Shown here: piece by piece, positions 37,415 to 47,315 of the stretch | Layout of the letters: every line of letters begins with the position of its first letter | How positions within the stretch are numbered: position 1 is the stretch's first letter | Assembly (NCBI RefSeq): GCF_000374445.1 | Contig: NZ_KB894414.1 | Coordinates: 62,001 to 126,000 of the forward strand | From: Actinokineospora enzanensis DSM 44649 | GTDB taxonomy: Bacteria > Actinomycetota > Actinomycetes > Mycobacteriales > Pseudonocardiaceae | DNA length: 64,000 bases | Direction: 5' to 3' | Notes under the pieces: model-generated | Told to the model about the DNA's origin: nothing | Databases searched by the model: none | The model's input: only the letters and a program-made list of their open reading frames with translations | Program-made: the position numbers and the translations under genes

Positions 37415-38377
37415 ATGACGAGCACGCTCGACGCGAAAGCGGGAGTGGCCGAGAACGAGAAGAAGGGGCCCAAGCCCCTCATCGAGGGCAGGCGGAACCT
37501 CACCACCCGGATCGGGGTGTACGTCTTCATCCTGCTGCCCTTCGTCGCGCTGGTCGGCGCGGTGCCCTTCGCCTGGGGCTGGGGGTTGGGCTGGACCGAC
37601 GTGATCCTGGCGGTGTCCTTCTTCTACCTCTCCGGCCTCGGCGTAACGGTCGGCTACCACCGACTGTTCACGCACGGCTCGTTCAAGCCGAAGCGCCCGC
37701 TGAAGATCGTGCTCGCGGTGATGGGCAGCATGGCTGCCGAGGGCCCGCCGGTCACCTGGGTCGCCGACCACCGCCGCCACCACGCCTTCTCCGACCGGGA
37801 GGGCGACCCGCACTCGCCGTGGCTGTTCGGCACCTCGCCGGTGGCGCTGGCCAAGGGCTTCTGGCACTCGCACATGGGCTGGATCTTCGACCACGACGTG
37901 ACCAACAAGGAGCGCTTCGCCCCCGACCTGCTCGCCGACCGCGACATCATGCGCGTCAACCGGCTGTTCCCGCTGATCACCGCGGTCAGCCTGCTGATGC
38001 CCGCGGTGCTCGGCGGGCTCATCTCCTGGTCCTGGTGGGGCGCGTTCACCGCGTTCTTCTGGGCGGGCCTGGTGCGCGTGTCGTTCCTGCACCACGTCAC
38101 CTGGTCCACCAACTCGGTCTGCCACATGATCGGCGAGCGCCCGTTCGCCAGCCGGGACAAGGCAGCCAACTTCTGGCCGCTGGCCATCCTCAGCTTCGGC
38201 GAGTCCTGGCACAACCTGCACCACGCCGACCCCACCTGCGCCAGGCACGGCGTGCAGCGCGGCCAGATCGACACCTCCGCCCGACTCATCTGGATCTTCG
38301 AGAAGTTCGGCTGGGTGAGCGACGTGCGCTGGCCGAGCGAGGCCCGGCTGGCCAAGCTCGCGGTCGCCAAGGACTGA
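37415..38377 (+). CDS. Acyl-CoA / fatty-acid desaturase
   Basis: Membrane di-iron desaturase of 320 residues that introduces a double bond into acyl chains, adjusting membrane fluidity. The three histidine boxes are complete: HRLFTH, HRRHH and HNLHH, with several hydrophobic helices between (VYVFILLPFVALVGAVPF, LFPLITAVSLLMPAVLGGLI). ATG 37415 follows AGGGA by 7 bases. Upstream is a pair of tandem palindromic repeats; downstream, 72 bp away, is a TetR regulator in the same direction. Confidence 0.94.
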   Translation: MTSTLDAKAGVAENEKKGPKPLIEGRRNLTTRIGVYVFILLPFVALVGAVPFAWGWGLGWTDVILAVSFFYLSGLGVTVGYHRLFTHGSFKPKRPLKIVLAVMGSMAAEGPPVTWVADHRRHHAFSDREGDPHSPWLFGTSPVALAKGFWHSHMGWIFDHDVTNKERFAPDLLADRDIMRVNRLFPLITAVSLLMPAVLGGLISWSWWGAFTAFFWAGLVRVSFLHHVTWSTNSVCHMIGERPFASRDKAANFWPLAILSFGESWHNLHHADPTCARHGVQRGQIDTSARLIWIFEKFGWVSDVRWPSEARLAKLAVAKD

Positions 38378-38449
38378 CCCCACCGCGCTTTCCACACGCG
38401 AAACCGCGCTCTACCGCGCAACGCCGGTTCGCGCCACTAGGCTGGATCG

Positions 38450-39112
38450 GTGGCGGCGAGAAGGATCGAGACATCCCCGACGACGCGCGTGCGAATGACC
38501 GGCAAGGAGCGCAGGCAGCAGCTGCTGGACGTGGCGCGCGCCCTGTTCGCCGAGAAGGGGTTCGACGGCGCCTCGGTCGAGGAGATCGCGCACCGGGCGC
38601 ACGTCAGCAAACCCGTGGTGTACGAGCACTTCGGCGGCAAGGAGGGCATCTACGCGGTCGTGGTCGACCGGGAGATGCGCTCGCTGCTGGAGGGCATGAG
38701 CCGCGCGCTGTCCGAGGACGCGCACCCCAGGGTGCTGCTTGAGCGCGCCGCACTGTCGCTGTTGGACTATGTCGAGGGCAGCACGGACGGGTTCCGCATC
38801 CTGGTGCGGGACTCGCCGGTGGCCACCTCCACCGGCACCTTCTCCAGCCTGCTCAACGACATCGCCAGCCAGGTCGAACACATCCTGGGCGTGCAGTTCG
38901 GCAAGCGCGGCTACGAGCCGAGGCTGGCCGCGCTATACAGCCAGGCTCTGGTCGGCATGGTGGCCTTCACCGGCCAGTGGTGGCTGGAGGCGCGCAAGCC
39001 GGGCAAGGACAAGGTGGCCGCGCACCTGGTGAACCTGGCCTGGAATGGCCTGTCCAACTTGGACGGCAGCCCGGAGCTGTGCGAGCGGCCCGGGACGGTC
39101 GGGGGCCGGTAA
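38450..39112 (+). CDS. TetR/AcrR family transcriptional regulator
   Basis: DNA-binding repressor of 220 residues, counterpart by position of M. tuberculosis Rv1019. The N-terminal HTH is clear: RRQQLLDVARALFAEKGFDG, then SVEEIAHRAHVSKPVVYEHF. The C-terminal ligand domain is helical, with no recognised ligand. TAGGCT at 38438-38443 is placed so that transcription would begin at the GTG itself, a leaderless mRNA. It may control the desaturase gene before it through the tandem repeat at 37342-37371. The stop lies inside a terminator hairpin. Confidence 0.88.
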   Translation: MAARRIETSPTTRVRMTGKERRQQLLDVARALFAEKGFDGASVEEIAHRAHVSKPVVYEHFGGKEGIYAVVVDREMRSLLEGMSRALSEDAHPRVLLERAALSLLDYVEGSTDGFRILVRDSPVATSTGTFSSLLNDIASQVEHILGVQFGKRGYEPRLAALYSQALVGMVAFTGQWWLEARKPGKDKVAAHLVNLAWNGLSNLDGSPELCERPGTVGGR

Positions 39113-39135
39113 GTCCACTGCGGACTTACCGGCCC
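39103..39135. terminator. Bidirectional terminator between convergent tetR and sugar dehydrogenase genes
   Basis: Perfect 14-bp stem GGGCCGGTAAGTCC / GGACTTACCGGCCC with a 5-base loop. The TAA stop of the tetR gene (39110-39112) is part of the stem. It can serve both strands. Confidence 0.75.
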
Positions 39136-39178
39136 GGTCCGGTTTACCTGGTGGTTTGCTCCTATCCGGTCGGTGGCG

Positions 39179-40351
39179 TCAGCTGCCGGTCGGGGCGATG
39201 CGCAGCAGTTTGTCGTTGGAGCCGGTGGACGTGGTCACGTACAGCGCCCCGTCTGGGCCGGTGCGCGCGGCGCGCAGCCTGCCGAACTTGCCGTTGACCT
39301 CGGCGGGAATGGCCTTCGAGACCACGTTGGCCTGCTCGTCCAGGGTGAGCACGATCAGCTTGGCGCCCTTGAGCGCGACGATGGCCAGCGCGCCGTCCCA
39401 TTCACCCCACTGCTTGCCTGCGAGGAAGGTGTCCCCGCAGGTCGCCTCGGTGGGGGTGCCCGAGGACCACTTGGCAGGCACGGCGTCCGGGAACCGGGTC
39501 AGGTCGGTCATCGGCACGGTCTCGTCGTACTTGGTGCTGGTCCCGCCGCGCGAGGGGTCCCAACCGTAGTTGGCGCCCTTCACCAGCAGGTTGACCTCGT
39601 CATCCTTGTCCGGGCCCTGCTCGGCGGTGAGCACCTGCCCGTTGGACCGGACCGCGACGCCCTGGACGTTGCGGTGGCCGTAGTTGTAGACCGGCGAGCC
39701 CGGGAACGGGTTGTCCGGCAACGGTTTCCCGGTGTGCAGGTCGATCCGCAGCACCTTGCCGCCGAAGCTGTTCTTGTTCTGGGCCACGGTCGGGTTGGCG
39801 GTGTCCCCGGTGCCGACGAGCAGCGCACCGTCTGGACCGATGGTCGGGCGGCAGCCGGAGTGCCTGCCCTGCTGGGAGATGGGCAGCCCGGTGAGCAGGT
39901 CCTTGACCTTGGTCGCGCTCCGGTTGTCGGTGCCCAGCTTCCAGGTGACCAGCCGGATGTCGACCGGCTTGTTGTTCTGCTGGTAGGTCTGGCAAGCGGT
40001 GAACTCCCGGGTGGTGGCGAAGTCCGGGTGGATGACCAGTCCCATCAACCCGCCCTCGCCGAGCACCCGCACGGAGCTGGTGTCGGCCCGCAGCGTGGTC
40101 ACCGTCGCGCCGGGCCGGGCGGACGACAGCAACGCGAACTTCCCGGTCCGCTGGGTCACCAGGACTTTGCCGTCGGGCAGGAAGCCGACGTCCCAGCCGT
40201 GGGTGAGCCCGGCGGCCACGGTCTGCACCGTCAACGCCGGGGCGGTCGCCCCGGCTGTCCCGCCGGGTGCCTGTGGCGAACCGTCCGCCGTGGCGTACCC
40301 GACCGAGAGGACCAACATCACCGATATCGCAGTGGAGGTGATTAGGCGCAT
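39179..40351 (-). CDS. PQQ-dependent sugar dehydrogenase-like secreted protein
   Basis: Six-bladed beta-propeller of the soluble aldose/glucose dehydrogenase family, 390 residues, which oxidises sugars using PQQ where the cofactor is available. The N-terminus is a signal peptide (MRLITSTAISVMLVLSVGYA). Diagnostic parts are GLTHGWDVGFLPDGKVLVTQR, GLMGLVIHPDF, RHSGCRPTIGPDGALLVGTG and VYNYGHRNVQGVAV (cofactor-site His/Asn). ATG 40351 starts the signal peptide; an ATG at 40378 would add nine residues. It converges on the tetR gene across a terminator. Confidence 0.88.
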   Translation of the reverse strand: MRLITSTAISVMLVLSVGYATADGSPQAPGGTAGATAPALTVQTVAAGLTHGWDVGFLPDGKVLVTQRTGKFALLSSARPGATVTTLRADTSSVRVLGEGGLMGLVIHPDFATTREFTACQTYQQNNKPVDIRLVTWKLGTDNRSATKVKDLLTGLPISQQGRHSGCRPTIGPDGALLVGTGDTANPTVAQNKNSFGGKVLRIDLHTGKPLPDNPFPGSPVYNYGHRNVQGVAVRSNGQVLTAEQGPDKDDEVNLLVKGANYGWDPSRGGTSTKYDETVPMTDLTRFPDAVPAKWSSGTPTEATCGDTFLAGKQWGEWDGALAIVALKGAKLIVLTLDEQANVVSKAIPAEVNGKFGRLRAARTGPDGALYVTTSTGSNDKLLRIAPTGS

Positions 40352-40464
40352 GACCGCAGAGTGCCGCAAAACATCCATTGCCACTGGACGGCGACCGGAA
40401 ACCGCCCATGGGAACATCGGGCGAACTGGGCTTACCCCGATCGTTTCCCAGTTACCGTTACCGG

Positions 40465-41226
40465 GTGGACCAGAACCTGATCTTGACGACGGACGGCCCG
40501 GTCGCCACGGTCACCATCGACCGCCCCGCGAAAAAGAACGCGCTCAGCTACGAAATGTGGCGCGCGCTCCCCGACCTGGTGCGCCAGGTCGCCGCTGATG
40601 ACACACTCCGCGCGCTGATCATCCAGGGCACGGAATCGTTTTCCGCGGGCGCCGACATCACCGAGTTCGGCACCGTGCGCCGGGACGTCGCGGGCGCGCG
40701 CGACTACGCGGCGGCGATCGAGGCGGCTACCGGGGCACTGACCGCGCTGCCCAAGCCGACCATTGCCGCGGTCACCGGGTTCTGCATCGGCGGCGGCTGC
40801 GAACTGGCGCTCGCCTGCGATCTCCGGGTGGCCGCAGAGGACGCCCGGTTCGGAATCACCCCGGCCAAGCTGGGAATCGTGTTCGCGTTGCCGTCGACCC
40901 GGCTGCTGGTGAACGCGGTCGGCCCGGCGTGGGCCAAACAAATACTCTTCACCGCCGACATCCTGGACGCTCGAACGGCATTGCGAATCGGGCTGGTGAA
41001 CGAGCTCCAGGCGGATCCGCGGGCGCGCGCGGTGGAGTTGGCCGGGGTGATGGCCGCGCGTTCGCGCACGACCATCAGCGGCGCCAAGGAGATCATCGGG
41101 CGGATCGTGGACGGGCGCCACGACGAGGACGACGCCGTGCACCTGCTGTACGCGGCTTCCGTGGGCGGCGCCGATTACGCGGAAGGCGTGTCCGCCTTCC
41201 TGGAGAAGCGCTCTCCGCAGTTCTGA
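40465..41226 (+). CDS. Enoyl-CoA hydratase/isomerase family protein
   Basis: Crotonase-fold enzyme of 253 residues acting on acyl-CoA thioesters. Oxyanion-hole segments are seen as FSAGADITEF and GFCIGGGCELALACDLRVA, and ITPAKLGIVF follows; the Glu positions expected for hydratases are partly replaced (LGIVFALPS), so isomerase or another activity is possible. GTG 40465 matches the family N-terminus (DQNLILTTDGPVATVTIDRP); the upstream 29 residues are unconserved. It is divergent from the sugar dehydrogenase and unlinked to other beta-oxidation genes. Confidence 0.9.
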   Translation: MDQNLILTTDGPVATVTIDRPAKKNALSYEMWRALPDLVRQVAADDTLRALIIQGTESFSAGADITEFGTVRRDVAGARDYAAAIEAATGALTALPKPTIAAVTGFCIGGGCELALACDLRVAAEDARFGITPAKLGIVFALPSTRLLVNAVGPAWAKQILFTADILDARTALRIGLVNELQADPRARAVELAGVMAARSRTTISGAKEIIGRIVDGRHDEDDAVHLLYAASVGGADYAEGVSAFLEKRSPQF

Positions 41227-41259
41227 GCCTGGTCAAGCCGCTAGTAGCGGGTCGCACCA

Positions 41260-41862
41260 CTAGTTCAGTTCGGCGAGTTCCGCGGTCATGTTGGCGCGGG
41301 CGGCTGTCTCCCAACGCGAGCGGGCCTGCGGTGTCCGGTAGAGCTGCGGCAGCTCCAGCAGGCCACGCAGCACGGCGGCCCGGCCCGCGCGGAACTGGTC
41401 GTCGGGCACGTGCGCGTACTCGGCGCGGACCGCGTCCACGTACGCCCGGTACTCGGCGGAGGCCAGGATCGCCAGGTCGGCGTCGCACAGGACCTCGCCG
41501 TTGCGGTCGCCGGGCGCGGTGCGGTGGCCCGCGGTCAACCGCACCAACCGGGCCACTTCCCCGGTCGCCTCGGCCGACAGGCCCACCGCGGGCAGCTCGG
41601 TTTCGGCCAGCCGGGCGCTGGCCTCCTCGTCGTCGGCGCGGCCGAGGTAGACCGCGTCGTGATACCAGGCGGCGAGGCGGACCAGGTCCGGGTCGGCGGC
41701 GTGCGTCACCAGGTCGTCCACACCCGACAAAACCGTCGTCAAGTGGTCGACATCGTGATAGCGCCTGCCCGGCTCCGACCACCTGGCCAGCAGGCTCCGG
41801 CCCAGGTCGTCGGCGGTGAGGCCGAGCCTGCGGGTCAACGCGGTCCACTGTCCGAGCGGCAT
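41260..41862 (-). CDS. HD-superfamily metal-dependent phosphohydrolase-like protein
   Basis: A 200-residue protein with the predicted HD fold: RRYHDVDHLTTVLSGVDDL supplies the first histidines, LAAWYHDAVYLGRADDEEAS the HD pair, and the C-terminal LCDADLAILASAEYRAY the final Asp. Members of this uncharacterised group are widespread in actinobacteria; substrates are not known. It converges with the enoyl-CoA hydratase and is divergent from mfd, 112 bp away. Confidence 0.82.
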   Translation of the reverse strand: MPLGQWTALTRRLGLTADDLGRSLLARWSEPGRRYHDVDHLTTVLSGVDDLVTHAADPDLVRLAAWYHDAVYLGRADDEEASARLAETELPAVGLSAEATGEVARLVRLTAGHRTAPGDRNGEVLCDADLAILASAEYRAYVDAVRAEYAHVPDDQFRAGRAAVLRGLLELPQLYRTPQARSRWETAARANMTAELAELN

Positions 41863-41974
41863 GGTCGGCACGCTATACGGCGAGACGGCTGTCGGTCCCA
41901 GGTCGTAGGCTGGTCGGTGCCGCCCTCTCCGCGGGAAGATCCTGACCAAGCCAGCCGACAAGGACGCTGCTCTC

Positions 41975-44900
41975 GTGTCTAAGCTGCACGGCCTGCTCGA
42001 AACACTGCTCGCCGACCCTGCCGCCGCCGCGGTCACCGGGGCCGTGGGGGCACCCACCCAGACACTGCACGGGCCGGTCGCGGCGCGCCCGCTGGTCGTG
42101 GCCGCGCTGGCGGCGAAGGCCCCGGTGCTGGCGATCACCGCCACCGGGCGGGAGGCGAGCGACCTGGTCTCGGTGCTCGGCGACCTGCTCGGCCGGGACG
42201 TCGTGGTCGACTTCCCCAGCTGGGAGACGCTGCCGCACGAGCGGCTGTCGCCACGCGCGGACACGGTCGGTGCCCGGCTGGCGGTGCTGCGCAGACTGGC
42301 TCACCCGGAGGAGCACCCGGCCGGGCCGGTGCGGGTGGTGGTCGCCACGGTGCGCAGCCTGATCCAGCCGATGGCCCCCGGACTGGGCGAGCTGGCGCCG
42401 GTGCACCTCAAGACCGGCGCGGAGTCCGACTTCGAGGAGACCATCGCCCGGCTGGCCGACCTGGCCTACGCGCGGGTCGACATGGTGGAGAAGCGCGGCG
42501 AGTTCGCGGTGCGCGGCGGCATCGTCGACCTGTTCCCGCCGACCGCCGAGCACCCGGTCCGGGTGGAGTTCTGGGGCGACGAGGTCAGCGAGATCCGCCC
42601 GTTCGCGGTGGCCGACCAGCGCTCGCTGCCCGGCGAGGTGGCCGAGGTCACCGCGCCGCCGTGCCGGGAGCTGCTGCTCACCGCGGACGTGCGCGGCCGG
42701 GCGGGCGCGCTCGCCGAGCTGCACCAGGCGGACGCGCACCTGCACGAGATGCTCACCAAGCTGTCCGAGGGCATCCCGTCGGAGGGCATGGAGGCGCTCA
42801 TCCCGGCGCTCGTGCCGGGGCAGATGCAGCTGCTCACCGACGTCGTCCCGGCGGACACGCACGTGCTGCTGAACGACCCGGAGAAGATCCGCACGCGCGC
42901 GCACGACCTGGTGCGCACCGGCCAGGAGTTCCTGGAGGCCTCCTGGATGGCGGCCGCGGGCGGCGGCAAGGCCCCGATCGACCTGGGCGCGTCCGCGTAC
43001 CGGGATCTCGGCGAGGTGGCCGCGCACGCCCGCGACCACGACCACCCGTGGTGGACCCTCTCCCAGCTGACCACCCCCGACGCGGACGCGATGGTCTTGG
43101 ACGTCCGCCCGGTGGAGGCCTACCGCGGCGAGATCGACCGCGCGTTCGCCGACCTGCGCGCGCACACCGCGGCCGGCGGGGCCGCGGTGCTGGTCGTGCC
43201 CGGTGCGGGTACCGCGAAGCGGGCGGTGGAGCAGCTGGCCGAGGCCGAGGTGGCGGCGGTGTTCGCCGACGACGGGCTGCCCGAGCCGCCGCGCGCCGGG
43301 ATGGTCACGGTGGTCTGCGGGGCGATCGAGGACGGCTTCATCGCGCCCGGCTCCGGCCTGGTGGTGCTCACCGAGACGGACCTGACCGGCGGCAGGCACG
43401 GCACGTCCACAAAGGACATGACGGTCAAGATGCCGTCCCGCCGCCGCAACGCGGTGGACCCGTTGGCGCTCAAGGCGGGCGACTACGTCGTGCACGAGCA
43501 GCACGGCATCGGCCGGTACGTGGAGATGGTCCAGCGCGCCATCAAGGACACCTCCGGCGCCCCGGTGACACGCGAGTACCTGGTGCTGGAGTACGCCAGC
43601 TCCAAGCGCGGCCAACCGGGCGACCGCCTGTTCGTCCCGACGGACCAGTTGGACGAGATCTCCCGCTACGTCGGCGGTGAACTGCCCACGCTGAACAAGC
43701 TGGGCGGCTCCGATTGGAAGAACACCAAGGCGAAGGCGAAGAAGGCGGTCAAGCAGATCGCCGCCGAGCTCGTCCAGCTCTACGCGGCCCGCCAGGCCGC
43801 CCCCGGCCACGCTTTCGGCCAGGACACCCCGTGGCAGCGCGAGCTGGAGGACGCGTTCCCGTTCACCGAGACCGTCGACCAGCTGGCCGCCATCGACGAG
43901 GTCAAGGCCGACATGATGCGCGGCGTCCCGATGGACCGCGTGATCTGCGGTGACGTGGGTTATGGAAAGACGGAGATCGCCGTCCGCGCCGCTTTCAAGG
44001 CCGTGCAGGACGGCAAGCAGGTGGCTGTGCTGGTGCCCACGACCCTGTTGGCGCAGCAACACCTGAACACTTTTGCCGGTCGAATGCACTCGTTCCCGGT
44101 GACCATTCGCGGCCTGTCCCGGTTCACCGACCCGCAGGAATCCGAACAGACCGTGGCGGGTCTGGCGGACGGTTCGGTGGACATCGTCATCGGCACGCAC
44201 CGGCTGTTGCAGACGGGCTTGCGCTACAAGGACCTGGGCCTCGTGATCGTCGACGAGGAACAGCGGTTCGGTGTGGAGCACAAGGAACACATCAAGGCGC
44301 TGCGCACGCACGTGGATGTGCTGACCATGTCGGCCACCCCGATTCCGCGCACGCTGGAGATGTCCCTCGCGGGAATCCGCGAGATGTCCACGATCCTCAC
44401 CCCGCCGGAGGACCGGCACCCGATCCTCACCTATGTCGGCGGCTACGACGACAAGCAGGTGGCCGCCGCCATCCGCCGTGAACTCCTCCGCGACGGCCAG
44501 GTCTTCTACGTCCACAACCGTGTCTCCTCGATCGAGAAGGCGGCCCGCAGGCTCCGTGAACTGATCCCGGAAGCCCGCGTCGTCACCGCACACGGCCAGA
44601 TGAACGAGGACCGCCTGGAGAAGATCATTCAGGGCTTCTGGGAGCGGGAACACGATGTCCTGGTCTCCACGACGATCGTGGAGACCGGCCTGGACATCTC
44701 CAACGCCAACACGCTGATCGTGGAGCGCGGCGACATGCTCGGGCTGGCCCAGCTGCACCAGCTGCGCGGCCGGGTCGGGCGTGGTCGGGAACGGGGGTAC
44801 GCGTACTTCCTGTACCCGCCGGAGGCCCCGTTGACCGAGACGGCGCACGACCGGCTCGCGACCATCGCGCAGAACACCGAACTTGGCGCGGGTATGGCGG

Positions 44901-45556
44901 TCGCCATGAAGGACCTGGAGATCCGGGGCGCCGGGAACATCCTTGGTGCCGAACAGTCCGGGCACATCGCCGGGGTCGGGTTCGACCTCTATGTGCGGCT
45001 GGTGGGCGAAGCCGTGGAGGCGTTCCGGAAGCACGCCGGGGCGCCCGGGGCCGAGGACGAGGAAGACCTGGCGGAGGTCCGGGTCGACCTCCCGGTCGAC
45101 GCGCACATCCCGCATGACTACGTGCCCGGCGAGCGGCTCCGGTTGGAGGCCTACCGGAAGCTTGCCGCCGCGGTGGATGAAGCCGCCTTGGACGCCGTCC
45201 GGGAGGAGCTGGTGGACCGGTACGGGGAGCTGCCCGCGCCGGTGGTGAACCTGTTGGCGGTGGCCCGGTTCCGGCAGTTGTGCCGCAGGCACGGAGTTAC
45301 CGAGGTCGTGACGCAGGGGAACGCTATCCGGTTCGCGCCGTTGCCGTTGCGGGATTCGCAGTTGGTGCGGTTGAAGCGGTTGTACCCCAAGGCCGGGCAC
45401 AAGGCCGTGACCAACACGGTCACTGTTCCCCGGCCTACGGAAGGGCCCGCGGGCGGGCGGATCGGCGCACCGGTGCTGCGGGACCAAGACCTGCTGGACT
45501 GGTGTGCGAAGTTCCTGTCCTCCTTGGAGGTCACCCCGGCTCCAGCCGCCGTCTAG
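41975..45556 (+). CDS. mfd: Transcription-repair coupling factor
   Basis: Displaces RNA polymerase stalled at lesions and recruits UvrA. It is full length at 1193 residues. The UvrB-like N-terminal module ends near 350; the polymerase-interaction domain holds [19 protein letters not shown] (about 500); the RecG-like motor has Walker [12 protein letters not shown], the DEEQ box [29 protein letters not shown] and the TRG region with [16 protein letters not shown]. The C-terminal D7 domain begins at [18 protein letters not shown] 41975 follows AAGGA. A perfect bidirectional terminator follows the stop. Confidence 0.97.
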   Translation: MSKLHGLLETLLADPAAAAVTGAVGAPTQTLHGPVAARPLVVAALAAKAPVLAITATGREASDLVSVLGDLLGRDVVVDFPSWETLPHERLSPRADTVGARLAVLRRLAHPEEHPAGPVRVVVATVRSLIQPMAPGLGELAPVHLKTGAESDFEETIARLADLAYARVDMVEKRGEFAVRGGIVDLFPPTAEHPVRVEFWGDEVSEIRPFAVADQRSLPGEVAEVTAPPCRELLLTADVRGRAGALAELHQADAHLHEMLTKLSEGIPSEGMEALIPALVPGQMQLLTDVVPADTHVLLNDPEKIRTRAHDLVRTGQEFLEASWMAAAGGGKAPIDLGASAYRDLGEVAAHARDHDHPWWTLSQLTTPDADAMVLDVRPVEAYRGEIDRAFADLRAHTAAGGAAVLVVPGAGTAKRAVEQLAEAEVAAVFADDGLPEPPRAGMVTVVCGAIEDGFIAPGSGLVVLTETDLTGGRHGTSTKDMTVKMPSRRRNAVDPLALKAGDYVVHEQHGIGRYVEMVQRAIKDTSGAPVTREYLVLEYASSKRGQPGDRLFVPTDQLDEISRYVGGELPTLNKLGGSDWKNTKAKAKKAVKQIAAELVQLYAARQAAPGHAFGQDTPWQRELEDAFPFTETVDQLAAIDEVKADMMRGVPMDRVICGDVGYGKTEIAVRAAFKAVQDGKQVAVLVPTTLLAQQHLNTFAGRMHSFPVTIRGLSRFTDPQESEQTVAGLADGSVDIVIGTHRLLQTGLRYKDLGLVIVDEEQRFGVEHKEHIKALRTHVDVLTMSATPIPRTLEMSLAGIREMSTILTPPEDRHPILTYVGGYDDKQVAAAIRRELLRDGQVFYVHNRVSSIEKAARRLRELIPEARVVTAHGQMNEDRLEKIIQGFWEREHDVLVSTTIVETGLDISNANTLIVERGDMLGLAQLHQLRGRVGRGRERGYAYFLYPPEAPLTETAHDRLATIAQNTELGAGMAVAMKDLEIRGAGNILGAEQSGHIAGVGFDLYVRLVGEAVEAFRKHAGAPGAEDEEDLAEVRVDLPVDAHIPHDYVPGERLRLEAYRKLAAAVDEAALDAVREELVDRYGELPAPVVNLLAVARFRQLCRRHGVTEVVTQGNAIRFAPLPLRDSQLVRLKRLYPKAGHKAVTNTVTVPRPTEGPAGGRIGAPVLRDQDLLDWCAKFLSSLEVTPAPAAV

Positions 45557-45560
45557 ACAT

Positions 45561-45597
45561 ACGAAACGGGCCCCTTGTGCACAGGGGCCCGTTTCGT
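45561..45597. terminator. Bidirectional rho-independent-type terminator after mfd
   Basis: Perfect 15-bp stem ACGAAACGGGCCCCT / AGGGGCCCGTTTCGT with loop TGTGCAC, 4 bases after the mfd stop and 19 bases from the convergent ligase gene. T-rich flanks (CGTTTCGT) occur on both sides. It can end both transcripts. Confidence 0.9.
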
Positions 45598-45616
45598 GGG
45601 CGAGAAGTACGTTCTG

Positions 45617-47251
45617 CTAGACGTCGGTGACCAAAGCGCCCGCGGCGGCTCGCCGAAGCTTTCCCGAAGGCGTCTTGGGCAACGATCCGGGCGCCAGCAC
45701 CACAACAGCCACCGGCCGCGCGTTCACCGCCTCGAACACCCGCGCCCCGACATCCTTCCGCAGCACCTTCACCGCGTTCTCATCCCCGGCCAACCGCGAC
45801 TCCACCACCACGGCGAACCGCTCCCGCCGCGACCCGGCGTCGATCCGCACGGCCACCGCGTTCCCCGCCCGCACACCCTCCACAGTGGATGCCGCACGCT
45901 CGATATCCGTCGGGTAGATGTTCCGCCCGGCCAGGATGATCACATCCTTGCGCCGCCCGCAGATCACGATCTGCCCGTCCACCAGGTACCCGATGTCCCC
46001 GGTGGCCAGCCAGCCGTCGGCGTCCTGCGTGGGCACCGGCCCGTTGACCGTCAGGTATCCGGGCGTCACGGCCTCGCCCCGAAGCTGGATCTCCCCGACG
46101 GAGCGCTCCCCCAGCACAGCCCCGTCATCCCCGACGATCCTGGCCTCGATCCCGGGCAACGGCTCCCCAAGGACTGCGAACGCCCGTCCCTCCCCAGGAA
46201 CAGCCCGGTTCTCCGCCTCAAGCTTCTCCGCGTCGATCCGGTCCAACGTCAACCCGGTGAACAACGGCGCGAACGACACCGCGAGCGTCGCCTCAGCCAT
46301 CCCGTAGGCGGGGAACACGCACTCTGCCCGGAGACCGAACCGGCCACCCTGTTCGGTGAACGCGCGAACAGCCTTCTCGTCGATGGGTTCCGCGCCGTTC
46401 AACGCGATCCGCAGCGACGACAGGTCGTACTTGTCCTCTTCGTCCACACCGGACAGTCGACGGCCCAGCAGCGCATAGGCGAAGTTGGGCGCGGCGGTGA
46501 TCGTTCCCCGGTGGCGGGAAATGAGGTCGGCCCACAGCAGCGGGCCACCGAGGAACTCGACCGGGGTGACCTTCACCAGTTCCAGGCCGACGGTCATCGG
46601 GATGGTCAGGAAGCCGACCATACCCATGTCGTGGAAGAGCGGGAGCCAGGACACCATGATGTCCGTCTCCGCGTCCAGCGCCGCCCGCTCCGCCATCGCG
46701 GTGAGGTTGGCGTACAGGTTGCCGTGGGTGATGCGGACGGCCTTCGGGTCGGCGGTGGAGCCGCTGGTCAGCTGGAGCAGCGCCGGGGCGTCCTCGTCGA
46801 CCGTGACCACCTCGGCGAGCGGGTCGCCGTCCAGGTCGGCCAGCTTGCGGTAGGCGATGCCGTGTTCGTCCAGCAGCGGGGCCAGCTGGTCGAAGGGTTC
46901 GCCGAGCAGGACCAGCCGGGAGTCGATCATGCTGAGCACCCGGACCGTGTCATGCGCCCATTCGGCCAGGTCGGTGCGGGCGGTGGGCTGGTGCAGCATG
47001 GTGACGCTGCCGCCTGCCAGCCAGACCGCCTGGACGGCCGGGGCGATGGTGACCGGGGTGGTCGCCAGCACCGCGACCGCACCGTACCGGTCCAGACCAC
47101 CGGCGACCAGGGCACCCGCCATGCGCAGGGCGCGGTCGTGGATCTCGCCCCAGGTGTGGCGGACCGGGGCGGTGGGCTCGCCGGTGGTGATGCCTTTGCG
47201 GTCTCCCCTGGCGCGCGCGGTGTCCAGGAGCGTGTCGACGAACCTGCTCAT
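45617..47251 (-). CDS. Fatty-acyl-AMP ligase / acyl-CoA synthetase family protein
   Basis: Adenylates fatty acids for loading onto carriers; M. tuberculosis Rv1013 (Pks16) holds the same place. The 544 residues contain the AMP-binding motif LLQLTSGSTADPKAVRITHG, the FAAL-typical VSWLPLFHDMGMVGFL, the ATP motif NGAEPIDEKAV and YGMAEATLAVSF, then GDIGYLVDGQIVICGRRKDV at the hinge and the C-terminal lysine region LPKTPSGKLRRAAA. The start ATG 47251 (SRFVDTLLDTA) suits the family. It reads toward mfd across the shared terminator. Whether it is a ligase or a CoA synthetase cannot be settled by eye. Confidence 0.9.
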   Translation of the reverse strand: MSRFVDTLLDTARARGDRKGITTGEPTAPVRHTWGEIHDRALRMAGALVAGGLDRYGAVAVLATTPVTIAPAVQAVWLAGGSVTMLHQPTARTDLAEWAHDTVRVLSMIDSRLVLLGEPFDQLAPLLDEHGIAYRKLADLDGDPLAEVVTVDEDAPALLQLTSGSTADPKAVRITHGNLYANLTAMAERAALDAETDIMVSWLPLFHDMGMVGFLTIPMTVGLELVKVTPVEFLGGPLLWADLISRHRGTITAAPNFAYALLGRRLSGVDEEDKYDLSSLRIALNGAEPIDEKAVRAFTEQGGRFGLRAECVFPAYGMAEATLAVSFAPLFTGLTLDRIDAEKLEAENRAVPGEGRAFAVLGEPLPGIEARIVGDDGAVLGERSVGEIQLRGEAVTPGYLTVNGPVPTQDADGWLATGDIGYLVDGQIVICGRRKDVIILAGRNIYPTDIERAASTVEGVRAGNAVAVRIDAGSRRERFAVVVESRLAGDENAVKVLRKDVGARVFEAVNARPVAVVVLAPGSLPKTPSGKLRRAAAGALVTDV

Positions 47252-47315
47252 GGGCAGCAGCCTAGTGCGGCCCCAGTGCACCTTGGACCATGTGTGCCAG
47301 GTCGGGCAAGGCGCT

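Noticed and set aside
41873-45487. Open frame of 1204 codons on the minus strand
   Set aside because: Antisense shadow of mfd, low-complexity His/Arg/Gly/Val-rich translation without domains.
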